Source: Erythrophleum ivorense (taxonomy: Eukaryota; Streptophyta; Magnoliopsida; Fabales; Fabaceae). Taken from it: a stretch of 64,000 bases of DNA. The notes below the pieces were generated by a model. It had not been told where the DNA came from. It was given only the letters and a program-made list of their open reading frames with translations, and did not search any database. The stretch spans positions 1 through 64,000 of the forward strand of contig JAIUCV010001223.1 in NCBI GenBank assembly GCA_026724425.1, given 5' to 3'. Both the position numbers and the translations under genes were made by a program. Below are positions 31,986-46,055 of the stretch, piece after piece. Position 1 is the stretch's first letter, and every line of letters starts with the position of its first letter.

Positions 31986-34900
31986 AATAACACCGTAATT
32001 TCTAGCTCATCTCATGCCTTTAATTAACTCAATTCTATAAATCATATGAGTTTCCAATGAAAAAGGTAATAAAATAATGAATATTTTCATGCTGTGTCGT
32101 GTAAAAAAATTCCATTCTGTGTCACGTGGACTGTATGAGCTCATACAACACATTCTCATATTTAATTACATGAATATAACTCAATTGGATCATGAAATGT
32201 GGCTCCAACTCATGGGACTCGAAGGGAAGCTTAAAATATACATATAAAATTTTGGACAGAATTTGGCTCATCTCTATCACAACTTTGAAAAATTATAACT
32301 AAATCTAGAAACATTGAAATCATGCATTCTTGGTTATTATAGAAAGCTATAGATGTATAATTCATACTAAAAATATGTCTAGACCATAACATCCATCACA
32401 TAAGATGTTTGACATTCAAAATGATCCAGAGGTCAAACTACCCACTGGTGCTGTCACAGATTTCTATAGCAAACTTCAAAAATGTCCAATTAATTTCAAA
32501 AAAATCCAATCTATGTAAATAATACCAATATGGAAATTTGTGGATGTTAAATAGAGGGAAAAAATAACTCTAGACCAGCTCAGGCATACCCAGATCTTGA
32601 AATCTAATCAAATAGTAACTGAAGTCAGGTGAAATTCTTGATATTGGACAGAATCTTTCAAAATTCATATCTCCCTCTCTAGACCTCCAAATGAGGTTCT
32701 TCTAGTTGTTACAAGTCATTGGGAATGTCTAGTTTCTTTGTATAAAATTTCTTGTCAATTGGACATCATTTGAGCCTGTGTGACAAATTTCATTTTCGGA
32801 CCTAAGTGAACAGTGACATGACTAAAACCAGAAAATTTGTCAACTTTGAAAATTCATCAAATATTCTGTAGACCTCCAAAAATTATGTTCTTTAACTTTC
32901 CAAAAATATCTCAACAAGATCTAATTACATACCAAGTTTTAGATTAAGAAGAGCTCATTTGGACAAAAAGTAACATAGGGTTCCGTTGTGGTCAATTTTT
33001 GCTCCATATAGGGTACCAACTTGTCCAAATGACTTTCCTTGGGTTTTGGTACTTTTTGGACAAGTCTAAAAGCATAATTGGGACTTGTGTGAGCTGCCCA
33101 AATGGTCTCAAACCCCATGCCTCTTATTTTGCTTATGTCACATGCAATTATACACACACACCTCAAGCTTTCAAGAAGCATATCTTGGTATTACATATCC
33201 AAATTACATTCTAGGGTTCACACATCATATCCATTCATTTATACATCACATATTATCATAATTACATATGTCTAAGAGGTCATAGACCATATACATCAAT
33301 GGGTTACATCATTTGACACAATTATGGTCTTAAAGAACTAAAAGCTTTGCATTATGTTGTCATCCTCTCATTGTCAAGGTGGTTGGCTTCCATTACCTTG
33401 TCCACTTAGTCCACCTAGCATATTAGACCATTTGAGAGGAGGGAATGAGATTAAAAAAATCCCAATAGCTCATCTCCCATTCAATCATACATAATGAATG
33501 CAAAGAAAGTCTTGAAAAATGCATGCATGGATATAATTGATGTCATGAGCATTCAAGAAGTAAGCTTGGCATGTGAATAAGTCATACAAGACATCTAAGA
33601 GCTTACCAAGTAGATGGATTGGCCTCACCCTTTTCCTCATGGATTTTGGACTTGCCTCACCCATTCTTTAAGAGATTTTTAGACTCAACCATACTCTTGG
33701 GAGCCTACTTTGCTTTTAGGAGACTCTTTGCTTTGTCTCAACCAATCTTAAGGGTTTTTGGCTTATCCTCACCATGGTTAAGAGTTCTTGGCCTCTCTAC
33801 ACTCAAGCAAACTCAAACAAATATCATAGCATCATTTAGAAACATAATATGTCATCATGAAATCATGGCATATAAAATCATGCTAGCATATTTTTCGTGG
33901 CTTGAAAATGCACATACACACATTTTAAGACAAGCTAAACATACATCCATGCATGAGAGAAGGTGGAGAGAGCTACCTTGCACACAATCACACACTTTTC
34001 CCTTTGAATTCAAGCTCCTCTTTTCGGCCACACACACATAAAAGTGTGAGGAAGGTTTCTCTTGACCTAAACACAATTTGTGGAAGCTAATTAGGTTCAT
34101 GAAACAAATTCTAAGGCCACACAACTTGCTTAGATACTAGGTTATTCTATAGACCCCATTATATTTTCATAATTGCACCTAATGAAGCAACACCCCTCAA
34201 ATAAATTCTAGGCTCCATTCTTTCCTTTCAAATATGATTCTTGACTCCTTTTAAGCCTTTTGGAGTCATCACACAATTAAAACAAAGAGCCTAACTACAT
34301 GTTACTTCTTTAGGTCATAATATGAAACCTAAAGCACCAACTCACTTTTTATGAGTTCTAAATATTCCCAAGGCCTCCCCTCATTTTCATTCATCATATA
34401 TGACTTAAGAATGGGCTTAGCAAAATTTAGAACTCTCCCTAGCTATCCCAACCTCCTTAGGCCAAGACCATAAGGCTTGTTGGTCTCCATGGATTTTGTT
34501 TGGTTTTCTTGAAGGAGGAAGCATGTGGGGAGAATCTTAAGGATCTTGGGAACTCATTTAAACTCTTATTTAGGCCTAGGAATCATCATACAAAATCAGA
34601 TTTTAAAAGGTGCACTTGAAACCCTAGAAATTGCATCTTGAAATCTAATAGTTTTTTGTTAATTCTCTTTGCATATTCTTAATCTCCACACCATTTTTCC
34701 TTAAATTTATCCTTGGTTTTGCCTAAAAATTAACTCCTCTTATGGTTCTTAGGGTTAGGCGAAATGGAGAAGGAGGGAGGATCAAGATAGCAACCATAGG
34801 AAGAGAAATTACTAGTTTCATTGCTTATTCTTGCTTGAATCTTGCTTTTTCCAAACTTCTCTCTTCAAATCCGAAAATTCCCTTGAGTTTCTCCCTTAAA

Positions 34901-35679
34901 TCAGATTTATAAACTCCATTTTAATCAAAGGAAACAAAGGAGAAGGAAGGAGAGGAGGTGTGGATGGAAGAAAGCATGAAAAACTACCATGGAAGCATAC
35001 TTTTAAGCTTAGATTTCTCCTTCTTCTTCTTCCTCTCTTGTGCGTCCAAAACCCTAGCTCTCTCCTCTGAAATTAGGTAGAAAATTCTGAGTCCAAATGA
35101 AAGAGAAAGTGGGGCACCACCTATATATTGGAGGAGGAGGAAGCATTTTTCAAAAATTATCATTTGGCCCTTCGTTCTTTGCATTTTCGTTTCTCCTTCG
35201 TTTTAGCTCCTTTTTCAGAGTTGCCTTTTCCATTATAAAATTTAGGTTCCCAATTTATTAAAATACCTTTGGAATCACTCAAATCAAAGCTAAAACATTA
35301 TCGAACGAATTCGACAAAGTTCAGGTGCACTGACATTGGAAAACGTCTACCGGAAGGAATTTAATTGTCCCGGGGCTTCCAATGATTTTTTGGGCCTCTA
35401 AGAACCCTAGAGGACTTAAAACTTTCATTTAAAAAGTCCTCCTGTGTGAATTCCAAAAATTGCTCAAAATTATGAAAATGCCATTATGTTTCGTAAAATT
35501 TTTGTCAACATTTGTTTCTTCATTCTAGCTCCGTTTTTCCTTTCGTTTGAGGCTAGGATTCTCATTTTTAGGAGTCTGAAATGTTACTCAATTTTTTTGG
35601 GACCTTAACTAATTCATTTCAGGGGACTTGCTTTGAAAATGCACCTGTTTCTATCGTTTAACGAAAACTGGACATTACA
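31986..35679 (-). mobile_element. Solo LTR C-IV
   Basis: Starts at 31986 with AATAACACCG, a decayed TGTAACACC, and ends GACATTACA at 35679; 3694 bp. Exact target duplication acttc at 31981-31985 and 35680-35684. It sits about 90 bp from the right end of C-II. No coding domain; the 33619-34041 frame recurs in broken form in sister LTRs. Confidence 0.87.
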
Positions 35680-38600
35680 ACTTCCTTTTATATCCGATGC
35701 ATTTCGTATGTTTATAGAGAAACTGGACATTATGTTTCTCACATTTATGGAGGAATTGGATATTACATTCAGCCACCAAAAAGATTCTTCTGAGAAACCA
35801 AAGCCATCAGTGGAAAGAGCTCAAAGAGGAGGAGAAGGTTTCTGATTATCATGAGATGAAAAAGTGCAAGTTTTCTGACCTTTTTTGCCCTTTCCCCCTT
35901 ATTTTCCTCTTTCTTTAGATGCCTCTTTAGTTCTATAAGTAGGTCATGGGGCTGGAATGGTGTCATACCATAAAGAACTAGCACATATTTTACATCATAA
36001 CATGTTACAACATCAATTTCCTTATTTCTAGCACTTTTAGTAGCAGAATAAATCGATATTAAAGGCCTGACTTCTCCAAATAAACATAAATACATAAATT
36101 CAATATATAAATCTCAAGATCCATACTAAACAAGTTTGTTCAATATAAAACATCATAAATAGAATCATGAATTTCGAATCTCAAGCCATATAGATCAAGC
36201 TAGCACTTTTGCATAATTTCTTATAAATTCTCATTTTAGCCACTAATTTCAAAAACTCATATCTTGAGTTAAAAAACTTCAATTTGTGTAAATTAGGACA
36301 CAATAGAAAGATCAGGATATGAACTACTTGTTGTAAAAATTTTAGATCAAAACAAATTCATTTGGTTCATTAAAATAGAATGGAACAGTAACTGCATTAG
36401 ATTTTCGGGCATAACCAAACTTAAAACTTTGAGCATGCATATCTTTGGTTACATAGCTTTGTTTTGTACAAACTCGTTGCTATAGAAAGCTTATAATGCC
36501 ACCTATATGTCTATAAATTTTATGAGCATTGGAGTCCATTTAACCTTTTAATTACATGAAAAACAAAAATTGACCATATGAACAATGTCTAATAAATTCT
36601 ACAATTTTCAGCCAATTTTAAAAAATCATAATAAATTTTACAAAGCTCCAAAAATTATGTTCTTTAGCTTTATGGAAGTATCTAAATGATCTCTAAATTC
36701 TTGCCAAATTTTATCTAGAAATTCACACATTTGTTCTAATTTTGGTTCTAGTGTACAAAGTGGCTTAAAATGGTGCAACTTGGAACTCAAATGGTTCCAA
36801 ATGAACCCTCTTGGCTCATGTGACCACTTAAGCACATTTCAAACATAAAACACAACATATATAACTAGTTTATCATGTCCTAAACCTCATGCAACTCAAT
36901 TTCACTCATCCATTTGCCATTATATATACATAATTCATGGTACACATAGGGTTAAAATGCATAGTCTTGCACATTTACAATAAAAAAATATCATTAACCT
37001 CATAATCCCATGCTTTTACATTTGTGGGAATGGTTACATCACCATATAATCATGTACATCCTATTATGTGCAACAAAATACATAACAATCTAAACTATTG
37101 TCAAAATAAGACCAATCATGCTCTTTGATCTCCATCTTTACTTCCTTGTGAGTTTCCTAGACATGGTTAGGAATAATACAGAGAAGAATGAGATTTTAGG
37201 AATTCCAATAGCTCATTCATCATTCAAGCATGCATATATGGCATGTTTATGGTCAAGAAGAGCAAGTATGCACATTATGCTATCCAAAATCAATCATAGT
37301 CAAGCATAAGGGATAACATGTCTTCACTAAGAGTAAATCAAACTCTAGGGACTTTTAGTCTAACCTCACCCTATAATTTAGGACTTTTGGTCTAACCTCA
37401 CCCTTCTTTAAGGATTTTTGACTTAGCCTCTCTCACATTTGAGACTTTTGGCTTTGTCTCACCTACATTTAGAGACTTTTGGCCTTACCTCATCTAATTC
37501 AAGAGACTTTTGGCATAACCTCACTAGTTCAAGAGCCAAATTCATTCTAAATGCAACCATTATCAAATTAAATAAGGTATACTATCATTAATTAAGTAAG
37601 AACATATATAAATAACAAATAAAACATACAAGCACTCAAGACCAAGTAAACAACTAACATAATATATGCAAGAATGGATGAAGAGCTACTTTCGTACAAA
37701 AACCACTTAATTCTCCTTGTATCATTGGCTTCTTTTCTTAACCTCATGCACACATTTGGGAGAAACTTTACTTGCTTGGCCTAGACATATCGAACAAGAC
37801 ATAAATACATCAATGGAACCATGTTTGGACTCATATAAGCCTTACATAAGCTAACTCTGACTTTAAGCTTCCATATGGCTCCACTTAATGGCATAATGAA
37901 GCAGCTTGTATCATTTAATGTCTTGGCTCTAATTTCTCACCCAATATAGGTCATATGACTTTATTTAAACTTATTAGATTTATCACCAACTCAATTCAAG
38001 GAGCCTAGTACCAAGTTGCTTCCTTATGTATAATAGAACCCTAAACTTTCACCTTTTAAAATAATGTTCTAAATTCAAACCAATAGTTCTTTTGGTGTTT
38101 ATAATTCATATCTAGACCATTTATAACATTGAAATCAAAGAAAACTCTTCCTAAGTGTAATATCTAGTTCTTTGAAAATGAGAGAAAACGCAAGAAACGT
38201 AATGTTTGGTTTCTCCGTAAATGCACAAAATTCACTGAATACAAAGGGAAGTCCCCCAGATAGAGTGATTTAAGGTCCAATAAAATTAGAATGACATTTT
38301 AAACCTTAAAAAATGATGAGTGAAGGGCAGAGGTGCCCTGAAATCGAAAGCCCCAGGCTAGTTAAAGGCCCTTTGGTAGATGTTTTCTAATGACGGTGAG
38401 CCTGAACTTTGACCGATTCGTTTGGGAAGGTTTTAGCTCCAAACTGAGTGATTCCAAAGGCATTTTATAAGAATGAGGACCTAAATTTTATGATGGCAAA
38501 GATAGTTCTCAAAAAGGAGCTCAAACGAATTAGAAACAAAAATGCCAAGAACAAAGGGAAAAATTAGAATTTTTGAAAAATGGAAACTTCTTGAACTCTT

Positions 38601-39582
38601 ATATTTTGCCCTCCTTCTCCCCTCTTCTAGACCAACCTAATTCCGCCCCAAAACTAGAGAAGAAAGTCAGCTTTTAGATGCACCAAAGGAGGAGATTTTG
38701 AAAGGAGAAAAAGTAAGAAAAAGGTTGGAAATTCCATGAAAATTCAAGCTTTTTCTTTAGCCAAATGATTCTCCTTCTTCTCCTCTTTATTTTCATGGGT
38801 TTAATGATGTTTTTGGGTCTGTATAGAGGGTAGAACAGAGGTGGAAAATTTAGATTTGAGGAGAGGAGGACAAGAAAAGTAAATAACACATAAGAAAAGC
38901 CAAGAAAACTAAGGTATTTTGCCACTTTCCAACTTAATCTTCCTTGCTCTTCTTCTCTCCATTTCATCCTTTATAAGACTAGCCAAGAGGGATTGGATTT
39001 ATAGCTAAACCAAGGGTGAAAATTAGGAAAATGAGGGAGGAGAACAAAAATATGCAAAGGAAACAATCAAATAGCCATTAGATTTTAAGATAGCAAAGTT
39101 AGGATTTTAAGTGTTCCACCAAAATTTTGATTTGATACAATAATTCCTAGGTGTAAATGAGTATTTGGATGAGCTCTTGAGACCCTTAGAAGGCTCCTCA
39201 TATGTATCTTCCATCAAGAACACAAAGCAAACTCACTTGGTGCTCACGTGCTCCATAGCCATGGCCTAGAGAGGTTAGAGCACCTAGAGGTAGTTTTAAT
39301 TTGTTTCAAGCTTATTTTTGAGTCATATATGATGGGAAATGATGAGAGGAAGCCTTGGAAAAATTTTAGAAGTCATGGATAGTGAGATGGTATCATAGGT
39401 TCCATATTATGGCTTAAAGAAGCAACACCCAACTAAGCTCCTTGATTTGATTGTGTGATAACTCCAAAAGGTTTAAATGGAGTTAAGAATCATAAATGGA
39501 TGGAGAGAATGGAGCCAAGATGATGTTTTTTTAAGGTTACTTTATTAAGTGTATTATGGAACTATAAAAGAGCCATATGAAC

Positions 39583-42230
39583 TGTAACACCCCATAATTA
39601 ATTAAGGTGTTAATCACGGATTAGATTAATTAGGAATAATTAATATGGGTTGCGATTTAATTGAGATAGAAATCCTATCTAGGCTTAAATTAATAGATTA
39701 TGATAAGAGGCTAATGGAGGCCCAATGGGTTAGGTGCATACCCAACCCAATTTAGTGTAATGGAGGCCCAAAATCCACCTTGTATAGACTCTTCTAAGTG
39801 GCCCAATAACCCTTCTGCAGACCCACATTCTTGAGCTTTTCAAACTTGGCCCAAACTTAATTAAACTTCAGCAACCCAATGTATAAGAACTGGCTCAATA
39901 AAATTCTGCAGCCCAACACTCTAAAAACTGGCCCAACAAGCAAAAATCTGAAGCCCAAGTGAAGATAGACTTTGGAGCAACCCATGACCCATATTTGACC
40001 CAACTAAATCCTAACTTAAACCCTAATACTCCAGCCACTTTCTCATTTGCTGAAACTCAGGAAGCAAATTCGGAGCTTGGAGAGGAGGCTAGGGTTTGGG
40101 GCAAGAATTCTGCATTTTCTCACATTTAGAGCAAGATTTAGCTAAGGTAATAGTTATACAACTTAATCTCCTCATCTTTCTCTTTAATTTGGCCTGATTA
40201 GTTTTTTATTTGGAGCATTTTCATCCTACCCAAAATCTGAAATGTGGGTGTTTGGGGATTTTCTTGGTGAAATTCGTAGGTTGAGGTTAGGGCTGACCTT
40301 AGGTGAGTTTAAACCCTCCATTTTGATACTTTATTTGTTAATTTGAGACCCCCATAGATGACTTATAAAATGGGTATTAATTCTGTACGAATTTGCTTAG
40401 GACTTTGGGTGGAATATTGAGTTTTCTGGTGAAGGACACTCTAAACCGAATTTGGGATTTATGGTGGCTGTTACAATTTATCTACAAGTGAGGTAACCGG
40501 GTTTATATCAATTCCATGTATATATTTGATTTAATTTCATATGTTGCTGTATATGAATGATTTGAAATGTTGAATGAATTGGTTGGCTATCTGTTGAATT
40601 GTGATTGGACCTTGTGAGTCCATGGTGGAGCTGTGGTGCGGCTGCCACCAGTGCATGTGCTTCGATCGAGCACCGGGTTATGATCAAACCCAGATGCACT
40701 GAGCCTCGGTTGTGCTCAATAGGGAGTAGGTGCCGTGGACGAGCCTTTCCCGGTGTTAATGGCCTTTAACATGTGATAATATGATTGCTAGTATGGGATA
40801 GTAATCATGATAACTTAATTGATTCATTTGCTGATATGATGGATATGATTTTGATGTTGATTTTGATTCATGCATATATGCTAATTAAACTGGATATATA
40901 ATGGAATTACCTTGGTTACTGAGATTTATATCTCACCCCGTTTTATGGGATTAATATTTCAGGTGAAAGGTTCCTCAAGTAAGGATAAGGGTAAGCAAGT
41001 GGATGAACATCCATGAGCTGAGGCTGGGTGTGGGGAGCTACACTTGGTCTGAGTAGAATAGGGTAGATGCAATTTTGTTATTAGTTTACATAGCATCATC
41101 ATGTAATCATGTTGCCAAGTGTAGGCGTTCATATTTTGTTTGATTGAAATGTAACCGTTAAGGATTTAAGTCTTATTATAATTGAATATTAATGTATGAA
41201 CTTATAGTATCATATATGTGGATTTGTTAAAATTGTGATATGGATTACCATATGGAAATTGTAGTCATATGATGCCTTGGATATGGACATAAGCTATTGT
41301 TGAATGGAATCTCTATGGAATGTGCGTGGCATGTCAATTGCTGTTAATGCATGTGTTCTTACTGTTATATATTCATGAATTTGCTGATATGAGTTAGTTG
41401 GACAAGTCGGAAGTAGTATTTAAGTTTTGCAATGGTAATGGACGGATTAATGGGTAAATAGGGTAGATAAACACCATTAGAATCATATAAAATAAGGGAA
41501 GGTGGACCTGGAGTGTTTCTAAGATGAGTTTGGAGTGTAGGGGGCGAAATTTGGGTAATATGGTCACAAGAGGGAGTCCCGCCGCGGCTAAGAAGGCTTT
41601 GCTGCGGCCAAATGAGAGACAGAGCCGAAGGGAGCCGCGACGTAACCAATCCTGCCGCGGCGCAAGAGTGGAAAACTAACCTGAAGAGTGACAGTAGCGA
41701 GGAGCGCTGCGGCCTAATAAATCTCACCGCGGCGCAAAGTGGGAAAAATCGCCCAGGCTGGTAACAAAACCAAAACTCACCGCGGTGCATTATGTCCTGC
41801 CACGACGTGAGTCGAGAAAATAAAATAAGGGTTGGACAGAAGCAAAACTCACCACGGCTCAAATATATTGCGCCGAGGCAAGAATTGTGGAAGTTGAGAA
41901 CTGTAGTTCCAAGAGGCGTTTCTGCCGTGACGCCATATAGGTTGGTCGCGGTGAGATTTGTGAAATTATAAGACGATATAGGAACACTTGTGGGAGGTTA
42001 TTGGGTATTGAAACTGATGGACGGTTGAATCATAAACCCCTTATGGTAGTAGGATTTCTTTTATGCAAATTTTGTTATGTTGCGGTGGTATGGTGATTAC
42101 CCTAATATCAAGGTTCAAATTTCCCCATATTTACATAACGTGATAAATTGTAGCCATTCAAACCTTGATAATTAATTATTAATCGTATATATAACCATAA
42201 TTACAATGATTAGAGGGTAGGGTCGTCACA
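39583..42230. mobile_element. Solo LTR A2
   Basis: Begins TGTAACACCCCATAATTAAT at 39583 and ends GGGTCGTCACA at 42230, 2648 bp, with exact target duplication tgaac at 39578-39582 and 42231-42235. It is the uninterrupted sister of A1. Inserted inside C-VI, so it is younger than that copy. The minus-strand open frame 41862-41365 crosses the CCGCGG modules; it has no domain and its equivalent in A1 is not open, so I do not call it a gene. Confidence 0.93.
41577..41960. repeat. CCGCGG-rich module array in LTR A2
   Basis: Exact CCGCGG hexamers at 41582, 41655, 41727 and 41780, roughly 50-75 bp apart, with decayed relatives (GCTGCGGCC, CCACGGC, GCCGTGACG, GTCGCGGTG) between and beyond. Modules share the context AAACTCACCGCGG or CCTGCCGCGG followed by CAA and a GAG/GTGG stretch. 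It is much richer in G, C and CpG than its surroundings. Confidence 0.8.
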
Positions 42231-45200
42231 TGAACTACCTAGCTTTTCTAGTGAATGCATGGCTTTAAAATTTACTTCAAGAGTATAATTGGCTTCCATA
42301 TGATGTGTCTAGGCTAAGAGAAATAATCTCCACCTTTTTGTGTACGTGGGGCCAAGGAAGAGCAACCAAATTCAAGAGAAAAAGTTTGCATTTGTAACAA
42401 AGGTAGCTCTCTCTCTTTTCTCTCATGCATGGATGAATGTCATCTTGTCTTTGAATGTGTGTTAAGCCTTGAAAATATGTTCTAGCATGATTTTATATGC
42501 CGTGGTACCATGATGTTGTTTGATGCATTCAAATGATGTCTTGTTACATTCCTTTGGTTTGCTTGAGTGTGGTGAAACCAAGAACCCTTTAGCCATGGTG
42601 AGGATAAGCCAAAAACCCTTAAGAATAGATGAGACAAAGCTAAGAGTCTCCCAAGAGCAAGGCCTAGTTTAAAGCCTTGAAGAAAAAAGGGTGAGGCAAG
42701 TCCAAGATCCTTGAAGAGAATGGGTGAGGCCAAACCACTTGCTTGGCAAGCCTATGTATGTTTAGTGTGATTCTTTGAATGTTAAGAATGCTTCTTGAAT
42801 GATCACATATCCTATGATAGTCATGCATGCATTTCTAGACTTAGTTTTGCATTTTTTATGTGTGATTGAAAGGGAGAAAAGCTATGGGAATTCCTAGAAT
42901 TTTATTCTTTCCTCCCCACATGTTTAACATGTCTAGGTGGACCAAGTGAGCAAGGGAATGGAAGCCATCAAGCCTAGAAGGAGAAGATTGACAACCAAGT
43001 GTGTAAAAATGCCAATTTATGGCCATATGAGTGGCACATGATGTAATCCTTTATTGTATATATTGTATGATCTCATGAACATATGTAAATATGTAAATGT
43101 ATGATGTATGAATGAGATTTAATGTCATATGTATGAAATAACATGATTTGGACATTGGATGGCAAGACTTGGTATGTATGCTCTTGTGTATATCTTAGGG
43201 TGGATAAGTGAGATTAAGAAAATTGGATTTGTGTACCTTTGAGACAAGTTTAGTAGACCATTTTGGTGCTTTCCCACGTACTCAAGTGGCTATGGTTGTC
43301 TTAGAAGCAATTTTGGACCATTTGAGACCCTTACATGACACAAAATGAGCCATTTTACATCCTAATGTTAAGATCTGACCAAATGAACGAATTTGCCCAT
43401 GAAATTTGGGATACATATAAATTTCATCCAGCGCTTTTTGGCAAGCTAAAGACCATATTATTTGAAACTCTGTGAAATTAATTATGATTTTTCAAAGTTG
43501 GCATTTTTCTGTTGAACTGATATAGACATTGTTCATATGGTCAGTAACTTGGACTGTGTCATTCGAAGGCCAAATGGTGTCCAATACTCATGAAATTTTA
43601 CAAGCATAGAATAGCATAATAATATTTCCATGGCCACCAAGAACACCCCAATTGGATATCTGAGCAGGGAGATATGAATTTTTGAAGTTGGAGGACAGTA
43701 CCAATAATGATAGTCGATTTATAGTACTATTCCATCAATTTTCGGTGGCTAGTAGCTTTGTTGTGGTCTGGATTTATTTTTAACATAAAGTAAACATCTA
43801 TAGGTTTCTAGAATGGTATAGTGTGTATGATTTCAATTTTTATAGAATTAGTTATGATTTTTCAAAATTTATGTTAGAATTCTGGAATTCCAACCTGAGG
43901 CTGCACACTCTATTTTCATGCATACCTTTCACTTGCATGAGTTCTAGACCACTTCTTGAGCTTGTTATGAGTTTTATTGTATATTTAAATATGATAATGA
44001 AATGGATGAGTCCATATGGCCCACAGAACACCGAATGAAAATTTTATCCATGAGGTAAGATAATTTAATGGAATATTTTAATAGCTTTTCTAGGAAATCT
44101 ATATAATCCAAGGAGATGAGCCTAGTAATGATGGAAGATGAGCCTAGTAATGATTATGTTACGTCACTCAAGCCTAGTAAATATGGTGTTACACTAAGTG
44201 CTTCATATGATTCTTGACCGAGACATGTATAAGAAAGAGCACCCATGGAGTTTTGTTCATTCTTCTAAGGAATTTAGCACCTATATGAGTTTCTTAGCCT
44301 CTTCTTAGCTCAATCATACTCTTACATGGCTAAAAATATCATTTTAAAGCTTTATATTTCCTAAAGTGTAAGTGAAACTCTAGGTTCCATAACTTGCTAC
44401 CAATGGCTTCTTAATTGGTTCTTTTGGTTCCATATTAATCTCCATACTTTAAAACCCCATTTCCTATCAAGTTTGGGCCAAACCCAAGCTCCTTCCATAG
44501 TGCTCTTGGTCTGGCCGAATAGGAGAAGCAATAGAAGAACCAAGAGAAACAAGCTTGTATGGAAGAACATACCTTATTTGATTCCTTATCAAGTGGGGTT
44601 TCTTATGTTGCTAGAGTTTCCTTTAAACTCTTTCTTCCTTCTACTAAACTAGCTACAAAACACCACCATTCAGAATTCCAAAACTATGGAAAGAAAGAAG
44701 AGAAAGAGGAGAAGAATATTAGTAAACGCAAGAGCAGGAAAAGAGAGCAAATTCTTACCCTTTTAGCTCATTTTCTTCCTCCTTTCTCCTTCCTCTTGTG
44801 CATACAAAGAGCTGAGTTTGGCTTTGTTTCAGACTGAATTTAGGTTAGTTTAGATGAGAGGAAGAGAGGTGGCATGATATAAGGAGAGAAAATGGGATAT
44901 TTACAACATTTTAAAAATTCCAACCATATCTCTAACTCTTTGACCTCTCCATTTGAGCTTATTTTAACTTCTTTTTGAAAATCGTCTTTTCCATTATAAA
45001 ATTTAGGTCTTGTAATTCATTAAAAGTCTTGGTTTCACATTAATTGGATTTAAACTTTACTGAACCATCTAGTCAAAGTTTAGGTCAACCAACGACCTAA
45101 ATTATACATCAAAAAGGCTTCAACCATTCCAATGGTTCTTATGAATTTTTTGGCCTTTGAAAATCCTAGTGAGCTTAATTTTATTATTTAAAACTCTCTC

Positions 45201-46055
45201 CTTTGAGTTTTCATAAAAGTTATCCAAAATTACAATTTTGTCACTATGTTTCGGTTCATTTTATTTGGTAGTTTCAGTTTTGATTTCAGGCCATTCTTGG
45301 TTTCTCAATCTCATTTTTAGATGCTCTATTTAGTATTTTAACTTTAATTTGCCTCAATTCATTTTACTTTAGGGTTCTCTTTCATTAACCATGTGCTTCT
45401 AATTTCAGGTTTTTGTTAATTCGTACCACCCTTCTTTAGGCTTGTGACCTCGCTTGTTATCCCACTTTTTATGGACTATTTGAATTATCAAATCATTGGA
45501 TATTACAATGGTGTGGCTAAACATATATAAAGGAAAAAAAGGAATATTTTAAAACAATTCCTAAAATATCAATTATGTCTTGAAATTTTGACTGCTTTGT
45601 TTAGGCTCATTTTAAATCCTTTTTTAAAACTCTTTTTTCCATCATAAAATTGAGGATATCTAGTTTGTTAAAACATTTATTTTGGAATTTTTATAATTAA
45701 TGACAATCTAGAATGGCTTAGTCAAAGTTGTAGCTAACCAACATCCTAATTCATACACTGGAATGGTTTTAACCATTCTAACTGTTCTGATGATTTTTAG
45801 GGCCTTTGAAAATCCTAGTGAGCTCAATTTTATAATTTAAAACTCCTTCCTTTAAATTTTGAAAATTTCTATGATTTTGGTTTATTTTATTTAGTGATTT
45901 TGGCTCTAGTTTCAGGCCATTTATAGTTTTTTAACCCCATTTCTAGATGCTCTAATTAACATTATATCCTTAATTTGCCTCAATTTATTTTATTCTAAGG
46001 TCCTCTATCATTATCTTACTAGTTCTAATTCAATTTTAAGGAGGTAGAAGTTACA

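Larger units (their letters stand above)
25137..35767 (-). mobile_element. Solo LTR C-II, holding C-III and C-IV
   Basis: Begins TGTAATATCTTAG at 25137 and ends GGATATTACA at 35767. After removal of C-III and C-IV it is about 3.4 kb, the family size. The right flank is ttcag (35768-35772); the left partner is probably tttag at 24665-24669, which lies on the far side of the TRIM. That places the TRIM at the junction of the target duplication and LTR. Confidence 0.65.
38156..44193 (+). mobile_element. Solo LTR C-VI, opposite orientation, holding A2
   Basis: Begins TGTAATATCTAG at 38156 and ends ATATGGTGTTACA at 44193: the reverse of its neighbours. Exact target duplication ctaag at 38151-38155 and 44194-44198. 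Without A2 it is about 3.39 kb. The reverse complement of its end (TGTAACACCATAT) matches the starts of the other copies. No coding domain; the frame 38674-38967 is AT-rich with no motif. Confidence 0.9.
35961..45507 (-). mobile_element. Solo LTR C-V, diverged subtype, holding C-VI and A2
   Basis: Begins TGTCATACCATAAAG at 35961 and ends GGATATTACA at 45507; about 3.5 kb without C-VI and its duplication. Target duplication aatgg (35956-35960) against atgg following the right end, with one A apparently shared or lost. Sequence around 36000-37300 is the most divergent of the copies, so this may be a subfamily. No gene seen. Confidence 0.7.
23383..46055 (-). mobile_element. LTR C-I, outermost family-C copy, truncated left, heavily interrupted
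   Basis: Family-C sequence is visible at 23383-24669, 35773-35960 and 45512-46055, and reads continuously once the TRIM, C-II and C-V are removed; for example the block ending at 35960 joins 45512 as it does in an uninterrupted stretch of C-V around 44850-44920. It ends GAAGTTACA at 46055, comparable with the ATTACA or GTTACA ends of other copies. The left end is cut at 23382 by the copia LTR. No coding domain is present. Confidence 0.55.

Noticed and set aside
33619..34041. Similar open frames at 33619-34041 and 55768-56085 (MASPFSSWIL / MASPNVLWIL)
   Set aside because: The resemblance comes from shared LTR descent, the frames are on the strand opposite to transcription, and other copies interrupt them.
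41365..41862. 165-codon minus-strand open frame in LTR A2
   Set aside because: It overlaps the CCGCGG module array, whose GC richness removes stops. No domain is visible and the sister LTR A1 does not keep it open.
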